NCBI RefSeq assembly: GCF_963576675.1 | Contig: NC_088911.1 | Span: 91,107,256-91,171,255 of the forward strand | Origin: Euphorbia lathyris | Lineage: Eukaryota > Streptophyta > Magnoliopsida > Malpighiales > Euphorbiaceae | Direction of reading: 5' to 3' | Length of the DNA stretch: 64,000 nucleotides | Part shown: piece after piece, positions 36,411-48,240 of the stretch | Layout: each line of letters starts with the position of its first letter | Position numbering within the stretch: the stretch's first letter is position 1 | The notes under the pieces: generated by a model | The model's database searches: none | Told to the model about the DNA's origin: nothing | The model's input: only the letters and a program-made list of their open reading frames with translations | Translations under genes and position numbers: made by a program

Positions 36411-37350
36411 AGAGTCCGTTAAGAAGACAGGTTGATTCTGTCGTTAACCTTTCCGTATTAGTTACAGTATAATTCGATCCTTTATCAACTACATCCTTGA
36501 ACTGAATCTTATGACTATGGGTGATGTCAAGTCACATATAGCGAGACGTTCGTTTTACTTGTACAGGCCGAGTCAACTCAAATAGATAGGTTAAGTGAAA
36601 TCTGTATTTCTTACTCTTAAGCTATCACCTTGCAAGGATTTAGAGTCGAGTCTTCCACAAGCGATCCTTGGATGTATCTCCCATTAATCGGGAGTGATAA
36701 ATGCTCAATCCAATGTATAACTACCCTGACATTACCTCCTGTGACACCCAACCTTTGCCGTTCACACCCCAGAGTCATCTCTGTTAAGGATCGTGGGACA
36801 GCAGGATCAAAGTCTCACATTCAGTAATTCAGGATGACCAATTAACATTCCTTTGAGTCTGAGGATTAGTTATACCTATTAATACCAATTAGATGAACAG
36901 GTGACAATGATGAATCTACCCATCCTGTTATCTCAAATCTGATCCCCAATCCTAATGAACAACGTTTCATCGGATCTATGTAACTGTCCAGATATTTGTA
37001 TATATGAAGCTTGTGAGATCAGCTTTCTGTCGGACAGAAGACATTGTTACATACAAGTCTCAACAGTGATATATCAATCCTAAACATATCACTTGACTTG
37101 GGGTGGTTTTAAGTTTATTAGTTTATTATAAAGTTTTGTCTCACTTCATGCTTGTATGAACACTTTATAATCACTTTAAACAAACTTACGGATTTCCTTT
37201 TATTAGACTTTATTTAGTGCCTAAAAAAGGGATTGCCTTTATATAGTTATAAAACATATATCTCATTAAAACAAATGATATAAAGAACAATTCATTTACA
37301 TTAAGTTTGTATCCTAGAACAATTGTCTATAGGACACCAAAACCCCAACA
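36411..37350 (-). repeat. 3' LTR of element B, right part
   Basis: Resumes at agagtccgttaagaagac and ends accccaaca at 37350, followed by the polypurine tract (aagtgggagta on the minus strand). Homologous to 22795-21860 of A and to 61683-62623 of B. Confidence 0.9.
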
Positions 37351-37364
37351 TACTCCCACTTGGA

Positions 37365-39350
37365 CTAAAGCCAATTGTTTCTAAAACTTATCCCAGTAGA
37401 AGTTAAATGACGATCATGTACTTTCTGGGTTAAAGGCTTTGTCAACGGATCTGCAACGTTGTCCTCTGTAGGTACTCTTTCTATTCTCACATCTCCTCTA
37501 GCCACAATCTCTCTTATGATATGATATCGCTTTAGGTAGTGCTTGGATGCATTATGAGACCGTGGTTCCTTTGCTTGCGCAATGGCTCCATTGTTATCAC
37601 AGTGCAGAGTAATGGGATTGACAATGTCAGGCACCACACCTAGTTCTGTAATGAACTTTCTAATCCAAACTGCTTCCTTTGCTGCTTCCGCAGCAGCGAT
37701 GTACTCTGACTCGGTCGTAGAGAAAGCTACGCTTCCCTGCTTGGAACTCTTCCAACTTACCGCGCCCCCATTCAAGATAAACAGGTATCCTGATTGAGAT
37801 TTAAAATCATTCTCATCTGTGAGATAACTAGCGTCTGAAAATCCTTCAATTTTCAGATCTCATTCTCCGTACACTAGGAACATATCTTTAGTCCTTCTCA
37901 AGTACTTAAGAATGTTCTTGACGGCAATCCAATGCTCGTCTCCCGGATTCCCTTGGTAACGACTCGTTACAGATAACGCGAACGCTACGTCAGGTCTAGT
38001 GCATAGCATAGCATACATAATCGAACTGATCGCGCTGGCGTACGGGACTACAGCCATGCGTCGTTTGTCATCATCAGTTTTAGGACATTGATGATTGTTT
38101 AACTTTACTCCATGTAGTATGGGTAAGTTACATCGTTTCGATTCAAGCATGCTAAACCGATTTAGCAGCTTTTCAATGTATGTAGCCTGTGAAAGACCAA
38201 GCAGTCTTCTCGATCTATCTCTATAGATCTTTATACCAAGTATATAAGCTGCTTCACCAAGGTCTTTCATTGAGAAGTTACCGGATAACCATACTTTTAC
38301 CGACTGTAATAGAGCAATGTCATTTCCCATTAACAGTATATCGTCCACATATAGTATGAGAAATGCTATAGAGCTCCCACTTGCTTTCTTGTAAATGCAA
38401 GCTTCTTCGTAATTTTGTTCGAAACCAAATTGTTTTATGGTTTCGTCAAAACGCTTATTCCAGCTTCTAGATGCTTGCTTGAGTCCATAAATGGATCTCT
38501 GAAGTTTGTAAACATTATTTGCATCCTTCGATATGAAACATTCAGGCTGCATCATATATACATCCTCAAGTAGGTTTCCGTTCAAGAAAGCTGTTTTCAC
38601 ATCCATTTGCCAAATCTCATAATCAAAATGAGCGGCAATTGCAAGCATGATTCTGATTGATTTGGACATAGCCACATGAGAGAAAGTTTCGTCATAATCA
38701 ATTCCTTGCTTCTGACGATATCCTTTCGCTACTAACCTAGCTTTGTAGGTGCTAACCTTTCCATCCATGTCTGTCTTCTTTTTGAAGATCCACCTGCACC
38801 CAATGGGAATTATCCCTTCGGGTGGATCAACCAAAGTCCACACTTGGTTAGTATACATGGAATCCATTTCAGAATCCATGGCCTCAAGCCATGCTTTAGA
38901 ATCTCGACTAGCAAGAGCCTCTTCGTAGTTTTCGGGTTCGTCGTCTAACACGGGAACCTCGTTATCATCTCCCACTAGAAAACCATATCTAACTGGGAGT
39001 TCACGAACTCTTCGTGATCTACGAATAGGTGTCACTGGAGTCTCATCTAATGGGACTACTTCGGGTACCTCAACCGCTTCTGTTGTTTCAGTCGGTGTTT
39101 CTTCTTCTTGAACTTCGTCGAGTTCAATCATGCTTCCCTTTTGTGTTTCTTCGAGAAACTCTTTCTCTAAGAAGGTTGCGTGCTTGGATACTATTACTTT
39201 CTGATCATCTGGATGATAGAAGTAATACCCTACAGTTTCCTTGGGATATCCAATGAAGAAACATTTATCAGATTTAGAATCTAGTTTGTCGGACGCAATG
39301 CGTTTGACATACGCTGAACAACCCCATACTCTCATAAACGAGAACACGGG
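37365..39350 (-). pseudogene. Element B pol, 3' part: RT and RNase H
   Basis: One frame throughout. RT motifs: WIFKKKTDMDGKVSTYKARL, DVKTAFLNGNL, LYVDDILLMG (catalytic YVDD) and GLSQATYIEKLL; then the RNase [12 protein letters not shown] and [15 protein letters not shown] at 37860-37862 (AGA in A) lies between RT and RNase H. The integrase C-terminus is interrupted at VFSFMRVWG by element C; the rest of pol is at 56927-58024. Copia pol makes cDNA from the genomic RNA. Confidence 0.9.
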
Positions 39351-39809
39351 TGTAGACACCAGGGTCGGAGGATCAATGAAGAAAAATTATAAAAAGGGAT
39401 CCAAATCAGTCGATTGAAATAAATGATGAGTCAATAAAAATAATAATGAAAAAAAACGTTGTTCGAATGAACCGTGGAGACCGGTTTGATCGAATTCAGA
39501 AATCGAATCTAGATGACGGGCGAATCGGTTTCGCGAGTGAAATCTTAAATCATCTCGCCGAGTTCGGGGTATTTCACACCCTTTTCTTACTAATTTTATT
39601 ATTAATAAAATCTCGGGATGATAGAGGGTTTTATTTTGGTATTCGAGCAATCCAAAGAATATATATATATATATATATGGTTTTGTAAAAAGATCAATTT
39701 TATAAAAGCTAATAAATTCGGTTTTGACGAAAATCAATCGTTATTGATTTTGGTTGTTTTTAGATGTATTTTATTTAGTTAAACTTATTTATTATTTTTA
39801 GTATATATA

Positions 39810-39955
39810 AACGCGGCCCCGTCGGGGCCGGTATTTACGTCACGGGCCGTTGGACGGCCCGTGACGAGGGCTGGGCCGCCCAGGCCCAGCCCTCCCTGCA
39901 CTTGGCATTCGGCCAAGTGCAGCAAATGCACTTGGCCGAATGCCAAGTGCATTTG
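39810..39955 (+). repeat. Array of GC-rich hairpins in the LTR of C
   Basis: Consecutive inverted repeats: ggccccgtcggggcc, then cacgggccgttggacggcc followed by cgtg, then gggctgggcc/ggcccagccc, then cacttggcattcgg paired with ccgaatgccaagtg. These stand in AT-rich DNA directly upstream of the TATA box. The 3' LTR has a shortened version at 54368-54468. Confidence 0.8.
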
Positions 39956-40130
39956 TTAGCTTTTATTTAAAAAAAAAATAATCAAAAATAAAAAATAAAA
40001 AAAATAAAATAACAAATAATAATGATAAGGATAATAATAATAATAATCATAACAATAAAGCCATCTAGCTTACCTTTGGCTCCAAGTTGGCTTGGAGCCA
40101 AAAATAAATTATGTTTGGGGCTCCATATGC

Positions 40131-40140
40131 CTATAAATAG
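40131..40140 (+). promoter_or_regulatory. TATA box of element C (5' LTR)
   Basis: ctataaatag, also present in the 3' LTR at 54622-54631. It lies in sense orientation downstream of the hairpin array and upstream of the presumed R region. Transcription start is not determined. Confidence 0.55.
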
Positions 40141-42431
40141 GATGGAGTCCCAAGGTATTAGGGAGGAAGAAAAAAATCCGAACCCCTGGAGAAATTCGAC
40201 GAGATCCGAATTCGCCCAAAAACCCAAAAAACCGACTCAAAACACTATCAATCGACTTGATTTGGCATCTCCATTACCGATTGAGAGGTAATAATCCGAG
40301 GAACTAGACCCGTTTACTCTTTCATTTCATTCTTTATTATGTTTTTATTGTTTAGATCTACTCCTTTACTCTTTTATTTGCACTTTTATTGCTTAAACTT
40401 GTCAAATTAATTTTCTTCTTTCATTCTACAAACACTTGAGTTTGGATCTAAAATAAAACCTCGTTTTATGTCCCAATACGAACCGTGGCCCCATTTAGGG
40501 GTAGTTCGGGACTAAAACGTTGTAGATCTAGATTTAGAAAATGTTTTAATTAACGTTTTAAAATAAAACATCGTTTTGGGAGTTTTCGTTATAGACTATG
40601 ACCCGATTCGGGTAGTTCGGAGGCCAAAAATGATAGAATAGATTAGATCTAAAGCTTTTGAATAAATCTGGAAACTGTTAAGAGCTATTTCTGTAATTTC
40701 ACTTTTTCTGTCGGTAAAGGGGTTTACCGACGGATTTTCCGTCGGTAAAGCTGCTGGAATTCGGAAAAAATGCCTTTTTAACCTTTTTTCTTAACTTTTT
40801 GATATTTGGTCCCTAATATATGTATATATAATTATGTAATTATTTTATTAAAATCATTTTGGGGTATATAACTAATAATTATCTATTATATATTTACTCA
40901 TTTTGTGTTTGGGTATTATTTATATTAATCTAATTTTGTAAAAAAATATATATGTATATATAGGTTTTCTTTAAACCCATTCAAGCTATATCTAATTATT
41001 ATTTTTGTGGATCATTTGCTTGGTCCATTTGAGATGATTTATAAATGCTTTTGGGTTATTAGATATTATTTTGGGTATTGATATTGGGATGTACTTTTAG
41101 GTGGGTTAATTTCCGTATAGCTATTGTGTAAAAACTAATTTGGGGTTAAATGTTATTTTCTCATTCATGAACTTTATTCATTATTTTTACATATTTTGAA
41201 TTAGGATAAAAAGTATACTATACTTAGTGTTATTTTCCTTTTTATTAGCATATATCAATAACTATAGTACATATTATGTTTTTACCTTATTTTTAATCTA
41301 TAGGTGTAATCACCATCTTTTACTAAAAAGGTATATATATGTATATATTCCTTTTTTATTCTTTAGACATTTATATGTATATTTTAAATGGGTTTTGTTT
41401 GGTAATTGTGATTTAATTTGTTGTGATTATGATAAGTAAAGATTCAATTGAGTGAAAAAAGGGGAAAATAAACCACAAAAAGAGATTTCAATTTGGTTAT
41501 TCAAACTAAAGTTTTTCTAGATATTCTTAAAGTGTAAATAAAAGGCTTTTCATCATTTCAAACGATTTCCTAAAACATCACATTTTAAAACCTTAATTCG
41601 TTCCAACGACGGATTAAGTGAACCTTGTAATTAAAACCGTTTCTTAAATTGTACATAATGGAGTTTTGAATCGTTTTCTTATCCAAATGATTTTGTACAA
41701 AAATAAATGGACTTGTATGCTTAATCACATTTTCTTGTTAAAGCTTTTTATCTCACACTTTCAAACACTCGAATCGTTCCAACGGCGATTCGAGTCGATA
41801 TCATGTAAATTAACGGGGTTTTGAAACGTACCTAAATCGTTCCAACGGTGATTAAGGTACGAACCATGTAAATAAACTCGTTTTGTGGAATGAGCTTAGC
41901 TTAGAGTTAGTGTATAATATGAAGTATAAATCACACTGTAAAAAATCAATTCTCTCTTCTCCCCCTCTCTCTCCTGTATACTTTAAATTTATGCAAAATG
42001 GGTGATTCTTTACTAAAATGTCTTTCAATAACATGCTCAAAACGGTTTTCAAAGCGAGAAAGAAAAGGTTTCAAATGAATTTTAAACTTAAAGAAATATG
42101 CGATTAGTCCGTTATCACCTAACACGCTGAGTAGGAGGCCGGTGGTTCATAACCGGGCGATGTCGGGGTGCCTAGTAGCCTTTCTCTGGAAAGGAACTAG
42201 CCTTCTCGGCTCGTACCTAAGTTTCCCGAACCCTCACCGGTCTCCCGCAAGGGATCGATGTTCATTTTCCCATTCGTGGGTGGCGACTCTTCCATACTCC
42301 GAGCTCCGGTCCTGCCGAGCAGCTTGATTCCACGATTGGTTGCTTTCGGCGCCAATCACCGCTTACATCGCCATGAGGTGTCCACCCCCTGGTCCGCCCG
42401 GACGAGGCCATTCGGCACCTTGTCTAACAAG

Positions 42432-42449
42432 TGGCGACTCTGTTGGGGA
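42432..42449 (+). promoter_or_regulatory. Primer-binding site of element C
   Basis: TGGCGACTCTGTTGGGGA, two bases after the 5' LTR end. The sequence is that of the Arg-tRNA type site known for Tat/Ogre gypsy elements. Confidence 0.8.
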
Positions 42450-45158
42450 AGCGAGAAATTTGATTTCGGAAGGCGTGTATTAAGCCCTTAACGGGGACGG
42501 ATCGTATTATTTCTTTTCGTATGCATTCATAAGCATTATTGCAAACCTTTTGGGTAATTTCCGCGAAACCTCTAGCGAGAGGCTAGTGTAAGTTCCCCCT
42601 TGCAGTAAGGCGCCAAAGGGTCCCCATCCATTCATTAGGGGCGAATTTGTGCGGTCCTGTGAGGTCCCGCGATCAGCCGTGTCAGCATATAGTAGCCTTA
42701 GAAGTTTCCATAGGATTACCCGTTACTATTTTTGACGTGATGAATGAATCAGTTCGTGTTTTCAAATTGCCATGATACGTGTCTAATCCTAAACTATGTA
42801 AAGAAAATGAAACGATACGTTAATATATACTCTTGAACCGATATATAAACTACCCCAAAACATCGAAACGATTCGAACTAAAGACGACTTAGTCATCTCG
42901 TGTGAATGAACTTGTGCGACCCGCCTGGTCCCTTTCCGTGTCCCGAAGAAGGCACATGTTCAGGAAATGCGTTATGACATAAGCACGTATGATAACAACC
43001 CAAATTATTCTTGAATAAAGAATAAGGGAAAATTAATAGAAATAATGGCAAACCATTATTCCTTCTAAAAGAGATATTTATACATGATTAATGTGGAATT
43101 AATGATAATTAATGTAGGGGAGAATATGCAAATAATAAGGAAAAGGAAGGAGTCTCTAGCATTATGCCACGTCACGTGGACCATGGCGAGATACGCCATA
43201 ACGAGATACGCCCAATGAGAGCGAGTAGCGGAGACCCGCCATAGCTCTCAAGGAGAGCGTACATACACCTTGACAGATAAAAGAATACGAAAAGGGATAT
43301 TCATCTTACTGACAGAATATTATCCCAAGGACCAAAAGGGATATTCACCTTGAGAACGCCGCAAGAAGAACCGGATGGCGGATCTCCACGGTTCAGCTCA
43401 GTGAGATCCACTGGCGAACCTATGAGGCGAATCTCCTCTTTCACCTGATTCATCATAGTAACGGCTAACCGCCGACTCGGCCATAAAGACCATTAATGAG
43501 CTATCAATTAGCTAACCGCCAGGTTAAAGGTAACCAGTAACCGCCAGCTTAAAGGTAACCAGTAACCGCCATTAATGGAGCATTAATGGAGACCTTCTAG
43601 TTGCTGAAGGTTACGACTTCCTAGCTATATATAGCCTACATCCCTAGGCTATCAAGGTACACTTTTACTTACCCTTTGTCAATTCAGTTTGCTCTCTTGT
43701 TCTTCCTTACTGACTTTGGCATCGGAGCTTCCCCCCGTCGAACCCAACGACGCCCCCACAGGGACGGAAGACAATCGGAAATTCTCCACTAGTTATCAAC
43801 GTATTAGTACAAATCGGTTTGGTATTAAGGATGGTTATATCTCGATTCAAAAGACTATATTAGCGATAGCCGTTATTCACATTCTTTAAATACGTTGGGA
43901 TAAAGCGAGATTATGACGAAACGAAAACGAAGAACATTTCTGTTTTGAACGACCCCGTTGTAACGTAAAGAGTTTTGCAAACGTGGCCCGTCCCTTCTGA
44001 ATAAAAGACGAGCTCTTACGTTATGCCTTGCGTTGTTCTAAGGAGAAATGGACGTATCCGCAAAAGTGACTAAGAAAATAAAAGAAAAGCAAAAATAAAC
44101 AAACGACCAAAATCATTCCGTATCTACGATATATGTCAATCCCGAGAGTAGTTAAAGAAAATGAACTAATGCCGTTGAATACGTGCCTCAAACGAGTATA
44201 TACGCCGCTTAAAATCACGAAGCCGAATTAAGCTAAACCGCATAATTGTGCCATATGGACAAGACTGTGGGTTTGACTAATGGCTTGATCATTTCGACCA
44301 TTACCAAAACTACAAGAAATATGGCTCGATCTGCATGTTTTCTTAACTCGTGCCAAAGTGAAAAGAATGGTAATATCCTCGCTTCGAATAAGCATGCGAT
44401 TCAACGAAACATTGATTTTCTATAACCACGCTAGGGTGATATATCCCATAAATTGGAAGGAAATAAAACTTGTTGATAGCCAAAAGATTATCGTGCACTC
44501 AAATAAGACTCGCCGTCTTTTTACGTAGCCAAAATGAGCAAACGAATTCTTAACGCTAAAAACAAACACGTTACACGATGAGTCCGTTCCTTAAAATAAA
44601 AAAAGTGATTTCATCACTAAATAAACATGTGGTTACGTCTCTCGATAGATCCAAAAAGATCCCGCTGTAATCCAAAAATCGAGACACGAACCCATGCGAA
44701 TAAAAGGGAATGAGTCATTGTCAATAACGAACGATTGAACCAGAAGAATAACTCGTACCGCGTCTAAATCCGAGATACGCTTAAAAGGGAATCAAAACCC
44801 GAACGAATGCGTCTCGCGAAATAACAAAAGACGAGTTATTCGAAAGGACAATCCCTTTGGTCGATGTCTTAGTCACTGAACGTTGATACGTCAAAACAAA
44901 CTGTATTGTCTGATGGATGATTTACTTTTTTCCGCAATAATCGTCGGCATCACGTGTCCCCAGGACCGCAATGTGAGCCCCAAACCAAAATCCTAGGAAA
45001 GAGACTTGGACCGTCGAGTGTGTGGAGGAATAAGGGTGGAAGAGAGATGTTGTGATACGTGTTATTAGACTGACGTTTGTTCTTCTTATCTTATATATCC
45101 GTAAATAAATAAACGCACACACCACGAATCATGCATATAAAATCATGCATACATACTA
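42450..45158 (+). other. 5' leader of element C
   Basis: Non-coding leader interrupted by solo LTR D at 42990-43798. Outside D it shows no ORF longer than about 65 codons and no recognised domain. Tat/Ogre elements may carry an extra ORF here; I do not see one. Confidence 0.5.
42990..43798 (+). mobile_element. Solo LTR D, nested in element C
   Basis: TGATAACAACCC to CTAGTTATCA, with inverted ends tgataac/gttatca and a perfect 5 bp target duplication ACGTA at 42985-42989 and 43799-43803. Inside are a TATA-like tatatata (about 43626), a gypsy-like U5 (ggcatcggagcttcccccc), and a short tandem repeat of taaccgcca(g)(g/c)ttaaaggtaaccag near 43510-43570. Plus orientation is inferred from TATA before U5. 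No other copy is in the window. Confidence 0.85.
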
Positions 45159-47804
45159 ATGGATGTCGTCCACGTAGACTTCATCATTAAGCGGTTGTGG
45201 TTTCGCGAGAGTAACCGGCTAGTCAGGCAGTTTGATCAACTACAGATTGACAGTTCTGAATCGGCAGTTGTGGCTTCTGAATCATCTTCGTCCGAGTATA
45301 CTCAGTCTTCTGCCAGTATATCTGCGACCGATGAAAAGGTGGCCGAATTGGAAAACTCTGTGAACAACATTAATGATTAGTTGGCCGCAATTTTGGCCCA
45401 GCTAGCTGAGCTAGCGTTAAAGGATAACAAGAGTGGTAGTAAGCGCGCTGAGAATGAGGTGAACACTGGTCCCCGCTTCGGGAACGAGGATGACTATCAA
45501 GATTACATCCAGAAATAGCTTGAGAAGGAGAAAGCTAAGGAAGAGGAATGGAAGCAACACATTGCTCAGGAGGTGCAGGATCTGCGTGGGGGAAGTTCCG
45601 GGAGTCAGGACTTTTATAATTTGAAGAACTATTTGTCGGCAAATGCTTTGCCTTTGAAGTTCTGGCTTCCTGACATGAAGAAGTTTGATGGAACTGGGTA
45701 TCCTACTGCCTATGTGAACCAATATATGGCAGCAATGAAGCACATAATTCTGACTGAGGAACAGATCTTAGGGCTGTTCAGTGCTTATCTGGAGGGGGGT
45801 GCCCTCGTGTGGTTTCATGCATTGCCGCTGGTGACAAAGAGGGATTGGAAAGAGTTAGCGAAGTCATTCATCGCCCAGTACGGCTTCAACACTATGCTCG
45901 AAGTTACTCTGAAGGAGCTAGAGAGTACTAAGCAGCAGGCGGGGGAATCCTTGTCCGACTTCGTGAGTAGGTGGAGAGCTAAGGCGGCAGTTATGAAACA
46001 AACGTCGTCGGAACATGAGAAGATCCGGGTGGTAATCGGCAATACTTTGCCATATGTTAGGAATGAGCTGTGGTGTATGCCTTTCACCGATTTTAATCAG
46101 ATGTATAGCTACACTTTGACAGTTGAGGGGAATGGAGAGCCGAAAAGAGCTTATACTAAATGGACGAAGTCGGAGTATAGTACCGGAGGGCCAAGTACTA
46201 ATATAGAACCTACCGCAGTAAAGGTGCTTGAACTCAATACTATCAAGAAAAGGCAGTTCACCCAGTTGGATCAGACTTATGCAAAACTTTTCGAACGATT
46301 GCAGAAAAAGGAGTTGCTGAAAGCTCTTACTCCCAAGAACAAGATAGGACCCACACCACGGATGATGACTAAGGGGTATTGTGAGTTCCATAGTAACTAT
46401 GGACACACCATTGAAAACTGTGAGAGGTTGAAGCATGAGATCCAGGATCTGATTGATAAAAAGAAAATAGTCGACCCATCGTCAGCAAACCCTCCCCCTA
46501 AGTGCAATCCATCGTCTAGTCATAGGGTGAGCGCAATTGGATCTGGGTTGGAGGAGAGCTTTGTGGTGGAATCATTCTGCGAATTTAAGGAAGAGCTTTT
46601 GAGTTCCGAAGACAAGTTAAATATGGGAAATGGATTGCATGTATCCGTCATAGGAGAAGGACTAACAGAGGAAGTGATAAATAACGAAGGAAAATCCGAA
46701 GAGGTGTCATCTCAGAGGGTTCGGCCCGTGTTGAGTTTGTTCAGTGGGGTAGAAGATCCCAAAGCCCATTTGTTCGGGTATGTGCGCACTATGTTTAGAG
46801 AGCCACATGAGGTTGAAGATGTCGCTCCATGGTTCTATCTATCGCTAGTGGGCGAACCTTTGGGATGGTTTCAGTTGCTACCGGAATCGACTAAGCATGA
46901 TTGGTCACTGATGTCAAGCTTGTTTTTTGATGAAGTATCGAAAAGCTAAAGCACAGGCGGCGAAACATAGCACGATGCAAATTGGGCCTATCAGACGCCG
47001 TTGCCAACTATCAGCAAGTATAATGAAGGCAAGGACCCCATTGAGCACCTGCATTTTTATCTGTCAGCTATGGGTCCTCTAGGCTTCAAAGAGGAGGAAA
47101 TTACGAGCTTGTTTTGCAACTCGTTGGCAGGAGAGTCAGTGGTATGGTACATGTCTCTTCCGATGTATGTAAAAGTGAATTGGGCAGAAATGACTAAGAG
47201 GTTCATCAAGAAATACACCGCATGGGGACATCCAGAGGAAATGCCTGAGTCACCCGATGAGGAGACACCTGAGGCAGTATTAATCATGGCTAAGTATGAG
47301 GGAGATGAGAACCCCATCAATCATGTAAACCGTTTCCGCACTCACATGTATGATGCAGGACTCCATCGAAGTGAGTTGATTCAGCATTTCCCAAAGACAC
47401 TCACGGGGGAAGCTTTGATGTGGCACCGAATGCTCTCGGGGAAGACAAAAGGGGATTGGGGATCCCTCATGGAAGCCTTTGTGCGGAGATATGAGACATA
47501 CATTCCATGGACGGGGTCGTTGGAAGATTTAGAAAGGATCAAACAGTTTCTCGAAGAAGCATTCATGGATTACGCAAGAAGGTGGAGGTTCAAGTATGCT
47601 TCATGTCAGGTCACCTTGAGCGATCAGGAGCAACTCATGTGCATCCGAAAGGGTGCTATTCCACTTGTGGCAAAGAGGTTGAGCAGGGTGTTCTTGAAGG
47701 ATTATGATGAGCTTATAGGATGGGCTCGGTATGGATCGTCGGACCCTTGCTACGTAAATCCGAACGTCCCTCACGTGATGGATCTGATGGTTGTGGATAT
47801 CTAG
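45159..47804 (+). pseudogene. Element C gag polyprotein with four capsid-like modules
   Basis: One reading frame from 45159 with stops at 45378, 45516, 46947, 46968 and 47802 (all TAG except TAA at 46947). The N-terminal part is Ser/Glu-rich. Module 1 (about 45666-46097; FDGTGYPTAYVNQY, GGALVWFHALP, DWKELAKSF) is a normal gag domain. A CEFHSNYGHTIENC segment follows at about 46377-46418. Module 2 (46722-46946; FSGVEDPKAHLFGY, GEPLGWFQLLP, HDWSLM), module 3 (46998-47226; YNEGKDPIEHLHFY, GESVVWYMSLP, NWAEMTKRF) and module 4 (47274-47735; YEGDENPINHVNRF, GEALMWHRML, GDWGSLMEAF) repeat the same pattern. Only modules 1 and 4 have the downstream helical half. Normal plant gypsy gags have one. Confidence 0.8.
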
Positions 47805-48240
47805 GGAAGTTCCTCGGACGAGGAAGGTATCAATCAGAAAGCTCCAATCCATATCTGGGATGAGTCTGATGACGAGCCGGAAATTGCCGTAATGGTAGAG
47901 TCGGGCCGAGGCACCAAGGGAAAGAATCTGCCAGGATTTAAGATCTTCAACGATGTTACCGACTGGGGCAAAGGAAAGGCAAGCTGCTTCATGGAGGGGA
48001 TCATGATGCTTGACCTGAATGCCGAGGAGCAAGTTATCACTGCATAGGCAACCGTGGGAGCGGTGGATGAACCAAGCACCTCCAAGGCCCATGAAAACCC
48101 CGAGAACCCCGATGACGACAACTAGATTACCGCTTTGTTTGAATCTGACGATGTACTCGCCAATACTATCAATGAAATGAATTCTGATTTTGCTTACTTG
48201 CTTGATGTTGATTCTGATCATTCCATGCATTCTCATTCAT
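47805..48240 (+). pseudogene. Element C gag-pol linker, no protease recognised
   Basis: Same frame as gag, with TAG at 48045 and 48123. Acidic and Ser-rich at first, then KIFNDVTDWGKGKASCFM, then a Asp/Ser/His-rich part leading into the RT. The aspartic protease motif (D-[ST]-G or similar) expected between gag and RT in gypsy elements is not found here or in the gag frame. Confidence 0.55.

Larger units (their letters stand above)
39351..42429 (+). repeat. 5' LTR of gypsy element C
   Basis: 3079 bp. Contains a GC-rich hairpin array (39810-39955), a hairpin ggctccaagttggcttggag near 40079, a TATA box ctataaatag at 40131-40140, and an inverted motif tttaccgacgga/tccgtcggtaaa at about 40714-40752. 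Homologous to 53908-56921. Confidence 0.95.

Noticed and set aside
42142..42491. Short ORFs at the end of the 5' LTR of C
   Set aside because: Overlapping frames, no motif, repeated in the 3' LTR as part of U5.
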